This document shows positions 1 to 12,900 of a stretch of 64,000 nucleotides of DNA, in pieces; within the stretch, counting starts at the first letter, position 1; each line of letters starts with the position of its first letter. This DNA is from Centropus unirufus (taxonomy: Eukaryota > Chordata > Aves > Cuculiformes > Centropidae): NCBI GenBank assembly GCA_013397695.1, contig VYZI01000147.1:1710777-1774776 (forward strand). Reading direction: 5' to 3'. Made by a program: the position numbers and the translations under genes. The notes under the pieces are model-generated. The model was not told where the DNA came from. It made no database searches and was given only the letters and a program-made list of their open reading frames with translations.

Positions 1-1101
1 TACTGTTGGAGTTCTTAACCACTTGTTTTAGTAAGACTCAAGCAATGAAAGGAAATTGCTTAGTTGTGAGAGGGAAGGACATGGAGTAGACTCTGTCCTT
101 TCTTACCACCCGTAAATTAAGTATGCAGGGGGCCTCCTGTTGGAGACCTATGGGTTCATTCACATTTGTGATGTGAAAACATTTTTGGGAAATGCAGCTG
201 AAAAACCTTCAGTTACGAGGAGGTTTATTCTTTCTTTAGCCATGTTTAGGGATTTAGGCCCTGTCAATGTAGACTTCGTCAGTCTTTGAGTCATTTGAAA
301 GTCTCTGGTCACAAATTGCAGTTCTGAGGACTTCGTAATGATCTTTCAGCACACTGTCTAAAAGCTTCTCAGTAGGCTATATTCGAATATCTCTACATAT
401 GTTCACTGTGTAGGACAGAATGAAATGGTGGTTTCAACAATAACTCATTCTTTTTTTTTGTTTTGCTTTCTGAGTATCTTGAAAGAACAGCTAGAATTAA
501 ATCAAAACTGTCATGTTGATATTTTATGATCAGTCTTTTGTATCTGTGATGTGTATAAACTGAAGTAAATAAAAAGTTATTTATTTTAAAAAAAATTACA
601 ATACTTTCAGCTTGTTGAGAGCTGAGGCTCTTACTGTAAACACCAAGAAAGCAAAAGTATTTTGCAGAAAGCTCAGAAAGAGGAGACATGAAAAAAGAGC
701 TGAACTGAGATGAATTAGGAGGTGGATAGTGCAAAAAAATTATTCACTTCTAACGGAAGGACTATGTTCTGTGAGGAAACAGGAGATTTTTATGTTACAA
801 AACTTCTTCCCTAATTTTTGTGTATTCTGATTGGCTTTGGGAGCTGATACTTATAAAGTTTACGTCTATGATACAAGGTGCATACCAGTCTGTATATTGA
901 AGTACAAGGTCTTCTGCCAGTCTATCTTCACCCACAGATAGTTGATCTTTTCATGTGAACACAATAATTTTCTTTCATGGCATCTGTTTAAGAGAATTTT
1001 CTACAGACTCTCTCCTATCTAATATACTTGCTGGTATTGGCAGTCTTCTTAATTGTACTTCATTGTAGCATGAAGCTTAAACATATACTTTTCTTTTACA
1101 G
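1..1101 (+). other. CPNE8: Partial CPNE8 intron upstream of first visible exon
   Basis: This stretch is AT-rich and carries no copine-like coding sequence or recognisable repeat. It ends in a pyrimidine-rich tract and an AG acceptor at 1100-1101. The initiating exon and the first half of C2A must lie before base 1. Confidence 0.75.
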
Positions 1102-1205
1102 TTTGGAAGAACTGAAGTAATTGATAATACTTTAAATCCAGATTTTGTAAGAAAATTTATAATGGACTACTTCTTTGAAGAAAGAGAGAATCTGCGATTT
1201 GATTT
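1102..1205 (+). CDS. CPNE8: CPNE8 coding exon (C2A domain, middle part)
   Basis: This exon of 104 nt gives 34 codons plus 2 nt. It begins FGRTEVIDNTLNPDF and ends ENLRFD. The phrase NTLNPDF is the copine version of the C2 strand that follows the first calcium loop, so this is the middle of C2A, the N-terminal calcium-dependent phospholipid-binding domain. The acceptor is ttttacag and the donor is GTAAG at 1206. The reading enters at phase 0 and leaves at phase 2. FGRTEVI with NTLNPDF is typical of the CPNE5/8/9 branch rather than of CPNE1/3. In the local numbering used here (codon 1 is this F), the exon holds residues 1-34 and part of 35. The earlier half of C2A, with its first calcium-loop aspartates, is outside the window. 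Confidence 0.93.
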
Positions 1206-4200
1206 GTAAGTTACCAACCTTTGACTCTAATCTTGCAGCCTCTGGAAAAATGTTAAGTTTTGTTTAGCTTAAAATTAACCTGAAAAGACACATTAGCAGT
1301 TGATGTTGAATATATTGACAAATGTGATTAAGTATTACTTCCTCAGAAATAAATAATAATGAGCAAGTTTTAAGAAACTGGCAGGTGTTAACTAGTCAAA
1401 GTACAGTCATTATTGTACAACCATTGCTTCTAGAAAATACAATAATTACTTTCAGAAAATAGTTAGAAAACTAAGGATGTCAAAATTTTAAAATGTTCTT
1501 GCAGCATAGCCAATAAAACAGCTGTGAACATACTAATCAGAAATAAAATATTGTACAAGTAGTGCAGAGCCAGAGTTTTCTTTACTAAAATAAATGCCAG
1601 TATGGATATAAGCACACTAAATTTTAAGATTTTAAAATCAAGTTAGTTGTTTTAGAAGTAGATGGCTTTTGACATTATTCCAGATGTACCATTTTTCCAC
1701 ATGTATTACAGATGTGGCTTGATATTCACTTTATTCTTTGGAAAATAAAGCTGAGACTTGAGTTACCAAGTCACTCTGCATGTCATCTGTTACATTTCAC
1801 TGTATTTTTATTATTTAAAACTTTGTGATAATCAAACTTGTCTTATTTTTTAAATTTCTCATCCCCTTTTTATTAGCAATTCTTCCTTGCCTTGTTCTGT
1901 GAGAGATCACTTGAATGAACATCATGTTAAAGAATTCTTTTCCTATTTGTCTCCTTTGAAAGGTGTACTTTAGCTTGTGTTTTGTCAGTTCTTATTTTGT
2001 GTTCCCAAGATTTCTGCCTTTATGTGTATTTCTTTTAGTTTACTTGTTCTTGAGAAAGATCTAGGAGAATCACCTGTTAAGTTACAAAATAAATGAGAAA
2101 GACATGACATAGTCTGCCTTCCTATACTTTCCAGTCCTAGAGGTTGAGGTGTCTTGATACACTTTCTGAAATTGTGACAAATCCTACTTATATTATTGTG
2201 GTGGTAAGTTTTAGCATGGTTGCTTCCCAATTTAAAATTCCATTATAAGTTTGCCTTGACATAAGAACTGCATTTATTGCATTTTATCTTATAGACAGCA
2301 AAACAGGTGAAAAAAGGTGTCATACTTTTCCTACAATTTCCTAGCACATTCATGGTAAAGGCACTTTAGAATCTTCTAGGCTTTAGTCTCAATGTGTCAG
2401 TTACTTATCCAAGTAGTCACTTTGAAGCTCTGACAGCCTCTTGACTTCATTTGTTTGGGGTTCTCCCCCCAACCCGGGTTTCTGGAATGCAAATCAATCT
2501 GTACAGCAAGCAAGGCATAAAATAAATAGGGCAGTGATCGCATTAGACATCAATTCTTCCATAGCAGTGGAAGAAAAAGCACAATACCTGATAGGCATAT
2601 GTTAGCAATGTTAATAAATTTACAGGTGTTTTTGTGGAATTTTTTTTTTTTTATGTTGCCAGCAGGGTATACTGAAATGCTCTTGAATGGCAGCATTTCC
2701 TGTGTCATGGAAACAAATAAAACCCCAAGTCTAATTTTTCTTTAGCTGAAACTGTCTTTTTTTTAATAGCATGTCAGAATGTTTCCTAAGTTAACAAGAA
2801 GTGCTGAAGGGAAGAAAGAGCAAAAAAAAGTTCTGTAGTGTTCAGTGCACAGATAGTTGAGGTCTAGATGGAAGCAGCTAGCTGCTATTTCAAGGAGTGA
2901 AAAGAAATATTCAATGCCAAGATAGACTGCAGAATGCTTCTAGGTGGCTCCGTACAAATTCTTTCATCTTCACCATGGAAGCCTGTATGTTATGGGGATG
3001 AGGTAGTGCAAGAGAAAGAAACAAGGAAGAGAAAGCTAGGCAAAAGCTCAGGCAAAGAAAGAAAAATCTGTAAAGAACTACTGGATACGAGCTGTATCGC
3101 AAGGACTTGGACCTGGAAGGAAAAATAGAGCCTCCAGTTTGACTTTTCTTGTACTCAGAGAAATGGGTTCCTGTTTTATTTAGGAAAAGCTGTAGATACA
3201 AAACATACTCTGTACTTATCAGAAAGGCCTGGCTGCTTTCTGCTACTTTTCCGGATTACCTGGAGCCAAGTCTATTCTGAACTCAAAGTTGAATAACTAT
3301 TTTTAATGTTTCCCTGCAAGTGAACATATGGCCATAGTCTGGGAATTTGCCTTAGAGCCCTCTAACAATGGTAGAGGAGAAATGCAATATTGTAGAACTC
3401 AAAAGGTAAAATCTCATATATAGCTACTGAGGGATTAAAACCCTGATTTAGATCAGGAAAGAAGCATCTTTAGAAAGTTTCCGTTGACCAAAGTATTATT
3501 TTTCAAAGAAGGTAGCTCCTCACATGAGTCATGGTTTTTACAACGAGGAAGTGTGAAGAATATCTCTGATTTTTGGTGTTCTGATAAATGACCATGAGTC
3601 CCCTCCTGAACTGTACAACCACCAATGTTTCAGGCTCTTTTCTGTTCATATTTGATGACTTGTTACTGATTTTACCTATGAAGTCAAATTACCAGTGGTT
3701 TTCTGTTCAGTTTCACCGGTAGAGGATTACCTCTTTTTTTTTATTATTTTTTTTTAAAGAGCCCTTGTGTTAGGGATTTTTATAGTCATTCCTTTGACTG
3801 TGCTGCACCATATCCAGCTATGTTAAAGTATTCCTCTCCTCCTGTCTTGTGATCTGGTCCCTAAGGCATTCCAACACCCAGTTGTGGCAGCATACCCAAA
3901 GAGATAGGAAAGGAAGGGGAAAAAGAAACGTTCGGGGAGAGGGAGCTTAGATGGGCAAAGGGGATATTTATTCTATTTAGTTACTGGTATTGAATCTGAA
4001 TGTAGGATTTGATAAGAATATTACTGTGGGTTGTATGATAAAGATGGGAAACTAAGGAAACTATAGAGATTAATAATTCCTCAAGAATTTCTTTGCATTC
4101 ACTTTTTTAATCGATCTTGAATTCATGGAGTAATTTTTTTTAGATCTGACTTGATAGTGGAAGGGAAAAAATGGCATTTTATAGCTGGAGGAAGAACAAG

Positions 4201-4653
4201 ATTGTGATATGATGAAAAGGACAAGTCTAACTCTTGCTAAAAGCAATGCAATTTATTGTCAGTTGTTACTATTTAATTAGTCAAATGAGTGAAAAAATAC
4301 CTGAGGAAATAATTGACAAGTTTGTTTTCAAAGTTTAATTTTTAACTTTTGTTCTGCTTTTTATGCACTTCAATTGTTCAAACTGAAATGTCAGAATAAT
4401 TTCTCTTAGTAGCTTGCACTTTGTGGAAAAGTAATTTAATTTCAAATAGCTGGTGAACCATGATCCTATAATCTGTGATGATTGTTTGCCTTCCATACTG
4501 GTGAGGCTTCCATTCACGTATCTATTTGTGTAAATTTCACACCTTGAAATAGGTAGAAGAATTGTTTGAATTTCTTTTTTTTAACATTGTTCTGAGATCT
4601 GTCCTCTGGCAACTATGATATAACTTTTCGTTTTGTTTTTTTTTTTTTTTAAG
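1206..4653 (+). other. CPNE8: CPNE8 intron (3,448 bp)
   Basis: The sequence is AT-rich, with short homopolymer runs and a long T tract directly before the acceptor AAG at 4651-4653. I recognise no repeat family or gene in it. Two short open frames around 2911-3201, on opposite strands, look like chance. Confidence 0.8.
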
Positions 4654-4693
4654 CTATGATGTTGACTCAAAGAGTCCTAACCTATCAAAGCAT
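4654..4693 (+). CDS. CPNE8: CPNE8 coding exon (C2A third calcium loop)
   Basis: This 40-nt exon encodes YDVDSKSPNLSKH after one base that completes the split codon 35. Local residues D37 and D39, together with D49 at the start of the next exon, occupy the places of the third-loop calcium aspartates: the stretch aligns with YDWDRDGSHDFIG in C2B. The acceptor is an unusually long T run ending AAG and the donor is GTAAGT. The split codon reads TT plus C, giving Phe, where the related copines I recall have Leu. Exit phase is 0, matching the next exon. It is a microexon-sized piece, but the phase and sequence fit is exact. Confidence 0.92.
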
Positions 4694-6084
4694 GTAAGTT
4701 TTTCTTCACTATTATACTTTCTTGTGCAGAAATGCTTATATTTTATATAAATCTTTTATGTTCATGTCATCTTGAAGTGGAAGGTTCAAATAGTAATTTT
4801 AAATTTTTGAGATGCGACAGTAGCATTCAGAGGTTTCCAAGTGGATTGTTTTAAATAAATACAGGAAGGCTTTGACAAGAGAGCCTTTAAGGGTCTGGAG
4901 CAAAATAAAAGAGAATAATGGAAGGAATAGGGGTGGGTGGGTGCATTCAGGTGTTGCTTCACAATGAAAAGATGAGAATTCTAGCCATTGAACTCCACTT
5001 AGATCTTCCCTGTAAAGATTTAAAGCCCCTGGCAAACTGTTTTGCATCTCTGGGAAAAAAATCAAAGCAATGAGAAAACACCAGTGTTGTGAAGACTATT
5101 CAGCTACCTCTTGAATTTACATATGTACCTGTTACATTCTAATTACAGACTAAGCATACTCAGGCACATTAGGTCCTGTTTTTATAACAGTGCAAATTTT
5201 CTGGATTTTTCAAGTTTGGAGAGAAACTTAATTCTTTAGTCATTAGCATAAGGAATATCTATTTTTCTCCGATATTTTAAAAAGAATGCATCCAAACTGT
5301 GCCGTGTAAAATCATGCATGCAGAGAAGATGGTTCTGAGAACCCTGTTAAAGATAGGAGCTAGAAGTGAGTTTCTTAACCACAGCAATTAATTTCCATCA
5401 CTTCCTCATTGCTTAAGGTTGGTCTAGATCTGTTCCTTTCGCTAGCAGCTTCCTGTATCTCTTTCCCATAGCTCTAAGAATTTCGACAGAGCAGAGCATG
5501 GGTCATATCCATGCACTGGGAATGTGGTAGGCCAGTAGTATTTGCATAGCTAGACTGCTCATGTGTTGTAGTCACCCAGCGTGGAATAAGGTTTTTCCAG
5601 TTCCTTAAAAATAACTGTTGACCCATTCCTTGGAAAATGCTTGGCGCTGTCATTTAATAGTTGGATCAAAATGTGGGATGCGAAAAGAATCAACCTGGAG
5701 AATTTCAATTTTAGCTACTCAATTTTGGTAAAGTGAGAAGCAGCTTAAGTTTTACAACAGATGTATGAAGTAAGCCGACTAGACAGTGTTGCCATTGCAG
5801 CTCTTTCTAATAATGTTTATAAAACTGCCTACCTGAAATTAGACTTTTACTTTCACAGTAACTTCCCAATTTAAGAAAAAACAAGAGTAATGAACAGTTA
5901 TTGTTACTAGTATTCCATGGAACTAGTAGCAATTATAGGAACTGCACACAAAAAAAAGAAGAGAATTGTGGAATACGTGCTTTCAGTGTAGAAAATAGTT
6001 TTAGTTTAGAACATAATGTATGTTTTTAAGAATTAATGTGGAGCAGAGTATTTTCAGATTAATTGTAGCTATTTTAAAAGACTT

Positions 6085-8246
6085 AACATCTCTGGAGTTG
6101 GAAGGTTGGAAGCCACTGTGCTAATAGTTGGCTATGACCTAGTTGCCATTACTGAAACTTGGTGGGACGAATCCCATGACTGGAGTGTGGATATCAATGG
6201 CTACAGGCTCTTCAGAAGGGACTGATGAGGAAGGAGGGGCAAAGGCACTGACCTCAACATCAAGAAATGAATAGAGTGTGAAAAGCTGTCTCTGAAGAAT
6301 AGCCGTGAGCAGGTTGAAAGCTTATGGGTAAGAATCGGAGACTGAGGTAACAAAAGGAACCCTCTAGGTTGGTGTCTACTACAGGCTGCCCAACTAAGGG
6401 GAGCCTATTGACAAAGCCTTCTTAATCCAGCTACAGGAGGCACTACACTCACAGGCTGTTACCCTGCTGGGAGACTTCAACCACCCTGACATCAGCTGGA
6501 AAAGTAGCACAGCAAGCTGTAGACAATCCAGGGGACTCTTGGAGTGCATTAAAAATAACTTCTTCAGGCAGGTAATAGACAGCCCTACCAGTGGGGATGG
6601 CATACTGGACCTGATGGTCACAAGTGACCTCATTGGTGACGTCAAGGTTGGACGCAGCCTGGGCTGCAGTGATTGTGCACTGCTGAAGTTCACAGTCCTG
6701 AGGGAAATGAGTCAGGCAAAGAGTAAAGTCAGGACCCTGAAATTTAGGAAGGCATAATTCTAGCTCTCCAATGAGTTAGTTAATAGGACCCCCTGGGAAA
6801 CTTCCCTCAGGGAAAAGGAAGCAGAGCAGAGCTGACAGATCTTCATGGATGGTTTCCATGGAGTGCAAGAGCTCTCAGTCGCCAGGGTTAAGAAATTGGG
6901 AAAGGAAGGCAAAAGACTGGCATGGCTGAATCAAAACCTGCTGTTGAAACTAAAAGCAAGATGGGGAAGTACAGGCAGTGGAAGCAGGGACAGGTATCCT
7001 GAGAAGGCCAAGGTGTAGCTGCAGCTGAACTTGGCAAGAGAAGTGAAGACTAACAAGAAGGGCTTCTACAGGTATGTCATCTAGAAGAGGAAGGTCAAAG
7101 AAAGCATGACCCCTCAACTAACGCAACTTGCAAACTGATAACAATAGATGAGAAGGCTGAGGTACTCAACAATTTTTTTTGCCTTTATCTTCTCTGTCAA
7201 CCTCTCTTCCCACACCTTTTGAATGCATGGACTGCAAGAAACCCTCTAGAGGGAGCAAAGTCTCTCCCATTGTAAGAGGAGATCAGGTTCATGACCACCC
7301 AAGGAACCTGAAAATATATAAGTCTAAGGGACCTCATGTGATTCATCCCAGAGTCCTGTGAGAATTGGCTCATGCAGTTGCCAAGCCATTCTCCGTGATG
7401 TCTGAGAAGTCAAGTGAAGACCCTGGTGACTGGAAAAAGGGAAAAGGTGCACCCATTTTTAAAACATCTTAAAAGGAGGACCCCTGGGAACTACTGACCT
7501 GTCAGCCTCGCTTCTGTGCCGGGGCAGATCATGAAACAGTTTCTCCTTGAATCTATGCTAAGGCACATGGAAGACAGGGAGATGATTTGAAGCAGCTAGA
7601 ATGGCTTCACCAAGGGCAAGTCCTGACTGACGCACCTAGGGGCCTTTTGTGATGGAGTCGCTACATCAGTGGCCAAGGGGACAGCTACAGATCTCATCTA
7701 TCTGGACTACTGTAAGGCCTTTATCACAGCCTCCAACACCATTCTTCTCTTTTAATTGGAGAGATATGGATTTTATGGATGGTCTATTTGGTGGACAAGG
7801 AATTGCCAACCGATGGCAACATTGAGAGAGTAGCGGACAATGAGTTAAAGTCCCAATGGAGATGGGTGACAAATGGTGTCCCTCAGGGGTCTGTACTGTA
7901 ACCAGTACTGTTTAATATTTTCATCAGTGAAACAGACAGTGGGATCAAGTGCCCCCTCAGCAAGTTTGCAGATGACACCAAGCTGAGTGGTGCAGTCAGC
8001 ATGCCTGAGGTGCCATCCAGAGGGACCTGGACAAGCTTGAGAAAAGGCCCTATGTAAAACCTCATGAGTTTCAGCAAGAACAAGTGCAAGGTCCTGGTCT
8101 TGGGTCAAGAAATCAGTACAGGCTGGGGGATGAAAGGATTGAGAACAGCAGATAAGGACTGAGGGATATTAGTGGATGAAAAGCTGAATGTGAATCAGCA
8201 ACAGGTGCTTGCAGCCCAGAAGTCCAACTGTATTATGGGTTGCATC
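6085..8246 (+). mobile_element. CR1 LINE, ORF2 remnant with endonuclease and RT (5' part)
   Basis: A decayed non-LTR retrotransposon. Translating in shifting frames shows an APE-type endonuclease, with ITETWWDESHDW near 6150-6185, LLGDFNHPDIS near 6460-6500, and GDVKVGRSLGCSD near 6635-6675. These are followed by reverse-transcriptase blocks: DLIYLDYCKAF near 7690-7725, GVPQGSV near 7875-7895, and FADDTKLSG at 7965-7991, which holds the catalytic Asp pair. Stops and frameshifts break it into many short pieces, for example 6539-6757, so it cannot be active. This is the largest transposon in the window and is in the same orientation as CPNE8. It continues at 8561 after a nested insertion. The 5' boundary is approximate; the element is 5'-truncated within the endonuclease region. 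Confidence 0.9.
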
Positions 8247-8560
8247 GTAGAATCATAGAATGGTTTGGGTTGGAAGGACCTTAAAGATCATCTAGTTCCA
8301 CCTGCCCTGCCATGTTCAGGGACACCTCTTGCTAGACCAGGCTGCTCAAGGCCCCATCGAACCTAGCCTCGAACACCTCCAGGGATGTGGCATCCCTGGG
8401 CAAACTGTTCCAGTAACTCATCACCCTCATATGGAAGAATTTCTTCCTGTTGTCTAGTCTAAATGTTCCCCTCTCCAATTTGAAGCCATTGCCCCTTGTT
8501 CTATCACTACACACCCTTGTAGAAAGCCCTTTCCCAGATTTCCTGCAGGCTCCCTTCAGG
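8247..8560 (-). mobile_element. CR1 LINE 3' fragment nested in another CR1
   Basis: Read on the plus strand it starts with the inverted CR1 3' tail (gaatcatagaatgg, then ggttggaaggacctt). It runs through the CR1 ORF2 C-terminus: the minus frame 8332-8514 contains SDRTRGNG and NSLPRDATSLEVFEARFD. It interrupts the plus-strand CR1: flanking tgcatc (8241-8246) and gcgtc (8560-8564) look like the two sides of the target, perhaps a short imperfect duplication. Both this piece and the host contain their own 3' ends, so it is an insertion and not an inversion. It must be younger than its host. Confidence 0.92.
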
Positions 8561-8843
8561 CGTCAAAAGAAGCATGTCCAGCTCTGGAGCACTCTACACA
8601 GGAAAGGCATGGAACTATAAGAGCGGATCCAGAGGAGGGCCACAAGAATGTTCTAAGGGATGGAACAACACTATTATGGAGACAGGTTGAGAAAGTTAGG
8701 ATTGTTTAGCTTGGAGAAGGTTCCACAAACACCTTATTGCAGCCCTTCAAAACATAAAGAGGGAAGGTGCCCATGTCGACTGTATGGAGGGCTGGACTAG
8801 ATGACCTTTAAAGGTTACTTCCAACCCAAACTACTCTGATTTG
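8561..8843 (+). mobile_element. CR1 LINE, 3' continuation of the 6085 element
   Basis: The plus-strand CR1 resumes after the nested copy. It matches the ORF2 C-terminal region (gtccagctctggagc, then gagggccacaagaatg, then ttgtttagcttggagaag) and the conserved CR1 3' end (gactagatgacctttaaagg, then ttccaacccaaac, then ctctgat). An internal deletion of several tens of bases, relative to the usual CR1 pattern, falls just after 8575. The 3' terminus at about 8843 is inferred from the decayed terminal octamer. Confidence 0.88.
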
Positions 8844-9827
8844 TGAAAGGATTGCTGCAGTGTCAGATCAGTTAAAGGATACCATTAAAAAATTTGGCTT
8901 TTTTCAGGTTTGTTTTCCTCCTCAGTGGGATTAGTTTTCAGATCCAGTTCACTGTGTGGACCTGTAACTAAATACAACTGAGAGACAGGAATGAGTAGCC
9001 TGGGCCGTGAGAAAAGTCAGAACTGCTTGCACAAATAGTCACTACTATTCGCAATATCGTAGAGCTATATTTGCTGTGTAGGAATTGCAGTGTCTTGATT
9101 CTCGTTACTGTTTAGGAATAAATGTCACAACCTGCTGTTTCTACTACTGCCAGTGATGCTTGGAAAAGCAAAGCTAGCAAGCTCCTTTCACATGCAAGAT
9201 AAGGAGCTGAACTGCAGCATGATTTTTTTAATTCAATATACACACAACAATTTGAAAATTCATTCATATTTTATGCTATTTATGTTACAGGGAGATTTAT
9301 TCTGAAAATTAGCTGATTCTTTGTAATATAGTTATATTATACAACATGAAAGTGAAGTCTGTCATTAAAGCAATGTTTGTATATAATTGTTGGTCCAGGA
9401 TGCTCATACAGATCCTGCACAGGCTTAATGTTCTGCCAACGTGATGAAAGAAATTAATAGAATTGGTGTAGAATCTCTTATCTCTTTATAAAAGATAAAT
9501 CTATCAAAATGCTCCAGTTGAAAAAGGTAAAGGAACACTCATGTTTCTAATGCTTTTAAATCTTTTCAACCTCAGTTTCATTTTTTTTATGAGAAAAGCA
9601 ATATAGAAACAGTAAGGAGGGAGTGCATCAAAATTACTAAATGTAACCCAGTACTCTGTAAAATGTGTGATAGTGAGTCTGGTTTCTGATTCATTATTGC
9701 ATAATTATTATTAGGATACAACGATCTGCAGAATGTGTTCTGCAATAGTGAAAAGCCACAATAAATGGGAAACAAATTGTTTCAAAGTGAAATATGAATT
9801 CTGAATTTTTATGTTACTGCTTTTCAG

Positions 9828-9904
9828 GATTTTTTGGGACAAATGTTTTGTACACTGGGAGAAATAGTTGGATCACAAGGGAGCAGACTGGAAAAACCAA
9901 TTGT
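9828..9904 (+). CDS. CPNE8: CPNE8 coding exon (end of C2A)
   Basis: A 77-nt exon encoding DFLGQMFCTLGEIVGS and then QGSRLEKPI, local residues 49-73 and part of 74. DFLGQ closes C2A loop 3 (D49) and the rest is the last strand and the start of the C2A-C2B linker. The donor is chosen at GTAAGT (9905), which makes the split codon GT plus A and gives KPIVGIPGKK across the junction. Using the GTG two bases earlier would break the frame. CPNE5 carries a longer serine/proline-rich insert at this place, as I recall it; its absence here supports CPNE8. Confidence 0.93.
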
Positions 9905-12900
9905 GTAAGTATGGCCTTCTGGAATGTTGGATGAATACGTACTGCTTCATGAGTTGAGAGTTGTGTGGTTTCTTGCTGTAAGGTGTCTTGATACACAGAA
10001 TTGACAGACATGGCTTCTAAGAGAAAATAAATTGTGTGAATAAATAATAAAAGTGTCTTTCTTTGTGAGAGCTACTGTTTCAGTCTGGACAGTTAGCAAA
10101 GGTATTAACTCATCCAAAATTTATATCAATTTCATCCCACCTTGCATTAGAAATAGTTTGAATATTCTAAACTTGAAAATGTTTTTCTTTCTACTTAGCG
10201 AGTTAACACATCATGAATATTGTCTTTTGATCAAGCATCAAGGAAGAAAACCCTCACTTTTTCAAATCCAAACATTCCTATTTATATTTCTATTTTTCCC
10301 AAAAATATAGCTCCCCAAAAATGCGGCAGTCCAGAGTATCAAATATTTTCAACTAATCCTAATGAATTTATCAAAAACTGTGCTATTATCAATGGCTTTT
10401 TCTCCCACAGAAGATTTAGATGTTTGCAGACCATTATTCATAGGCATGTGCAGATATCTAAAATATGAATTATTTGTACAATCTTCATTTTCTAAGTAAT
10501 GTTTGAATAATTAAAAATATCTTCCAATCTTTATTTAAATGTGTGCTATGAATTAATATATGCGATTAAAAGCAAACATTTAAAGGTAAAGCTGGGCATT
10601 TCATGTGATGGTAACAACTTTCAATTTGGAATTTTTGTGGAGTTGTTTTGTTTTGCTTTTCTAATAGTAATTGCACTGTGGTGAATGATCAGGGATTTAG
10701 TTACTTTGATGGAGCTTTCTTGTCCTATTTTGTTGGGTTTGTTATGAATAATGAATCAGGGTTACTTCATTTACTTTTCTTCATCGTTGATTTCCTTATC
10801 AAGGCAGATGGAGTTTTAAGTATTTTAGCAAGCCTTTTTATTGTTTTGGGCCACACCTTGGTGAAAACACCACGTAGGCCATGTATTCTGAATTTGTATT
10901 CAAATAACAAGAACCAGGTTATGGACGAATGACAACAATTAGCAAAATTTATAACATGCTTTGATATTTTAGTATAATTACAAATACAAGAAGACTCCCT
11001 AATCAAGTTATAATAATGATGCATTATTAATCTGAGGTATTTCTTAAGAAATACCTTCCTAGCTTTACATTGTCTTCCACGCATATATTTGAAGTAATTA
11101 ACCATTTTACTCAGGTGACCCTTTTAACATAGAATCATAGAATCATAGAAAGATTTGGGTTGGAAAGGACCTTTAAAGGTAATCTTGTCCAACACCTCTG
11201 CAGTGAGCAGGGACATCTTCAACTAGATCAGGTTGCTCAGAGCCCCAGCCAATCTGGGGGACCAATTCAAGGAGACTCTTAGAAACACACTATTTAAACT
11301 TTAAAACACACCTGTGCACATGGTAACATAATATATTTTAAGAGTAATACTACTTGACTGTATCACTTCTTTAAGAACCTTGAAAAACTACACAGAAAAA
11401 GGTACTTTAGAACTGCATTATTTTCTGTTGTTATCAGGGTTTGCTGATGAATCTTACCTTCTAAGATGTTCTTCAATTTCGGTAGCTAATCACAAGTAGT
11501 CTCCAATGAAACAGATATTGTATAAAAACTAACAATGAAAAAGTAACATGACCCCAAAACCTTCAAAAGAACTCCTCCAAAAAACTAAAACAGACTGCAT
11601 TAGTATCATGTGTGTTAATTTCCTGTTTAATAGATTTTGATTACTGTAGGACAATAGGCAACTGCTAATAGTAATCTAGCTCTGGCAAAACATGCTCACA
11701 CGAGCAAACAATGAAGAAGCAGCTGATCAGATGATCAGGATTTCCAATACAATCATACAAAATCGTTAACTTCAGCAAATATTGTGGTTGTTGGACAACA
11801 GTGTTTGTGTTTCTCTGTATGATCCCATTCTGGATATGAAACTTCTTAAAATCTGTCCAGGAAATGGCCTTGAGGATAAATATAAGAAGTTGTATAGTAG
11901 GTGTGTTAGGTTATGTGATTAGAAAGCTTTTCTGCAAACGGAGAGGCACAGTGACAGGTGGGAGGAGCCCAAATAGTACCTTGGCTACTTCCAAACCCCT
12001 CCCAGGAGAGCCATCAGCCCATCAGTCCTAACTCTACAGCCACAAAGGAGCACAGAGTTACGAGACAGGTAGGGGAGCTCCAGTAACCCAATTGGAGAAC
12101 CAGCCCCTGCCGAGTTCCTGCCAGGCTGTCCCAGGAGAGCCTCAGTACCATGGGGTGGGGGGGACACTCTCTGTTGTCCTGGATGTATTCTTTAGTTCTT
12201 GATGTTGAGCAGGTTGGTTGCATAGCTTTACTTTCCTCTTGAGTGCACAAATACTACCCTGTCGACTGGGAGAAGAGGTTGTCCCTGCTTTGTTTACTTC
12301 TACTAAAGAAAAAGTTCACTGCCTTTTCATTGTCTAGGCCTCTCTTAGGCTGACTACCACAGAGATTTCCAGTGTTGAAACTCTATTGACTGTCAGTTGA
12401 TTTTACTGGAAGCCTATGGTGACTTGGCCAGAGAAAGGTGCTGACGCTGAAGACACCTATATTTAGTGGGACAAATCTTGCTGATTTTTTGAAGTTCTTT
12501 GTCTTTGAAGTGGTGAATTATTTGGAACACTGCACTTTTTTTTTCTGAGAAAATTCCTGAAATTTATTTTAAACATGTATATTAAAAATAATCCATTCAA
12601 CAGTCTGTCATCACTTGGTACAAGTTAAGTGAAGTCTGAAGTGTGTAACAGATGAAGTTTAAAGCTTGACGTTAACTATGAGAAAGGAAAAGATATCAGT
12701 GAATATTCCATGGAAAAAAAAAAATATAATTATTTCACAGTTGTGTGGACCTGTACGATATTCTCTCTTGGATAAAGAGATGTTGTTCAAGTCTGGCTTT
12801 TGAGATGATACTCTGCTGTACAACAGTTACTAAATGGACCCAAATCAGTTTTCCCCCTGACAGATTTTTGAAATACACCTTTTCTTCTGTACAAGTGGTG

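Larger units (their letters stand above)
4694..9827 (+). other. CPNE8: CPNE8 intron (5,134 bp) carrying nested CR1 elements
   Basis: The middle of the intron, 6085-8843, is a long plus-strand CR1 LINE interrupted by a minus-strand CR1 (separate entries). The flanks, 4694-6084 and 8844-9827, are AT-rich with nothing recognised. The acceptor is ttttcag at 9821-9827. Confidence 0.8.

Noticed and set aside
8247..8560. Considered as an inversion of the surrounding CR1, like the one at 28389
   Set aside because: Both this fragment and the host element possess their own 3' terminal sequence, so it is a separate nested insertion.
11940..12270. GC-richer patch considered as an LTR
   Set aside because: No terminal repeats, polyadenylation signal arrangement or target duplication that I could identify.
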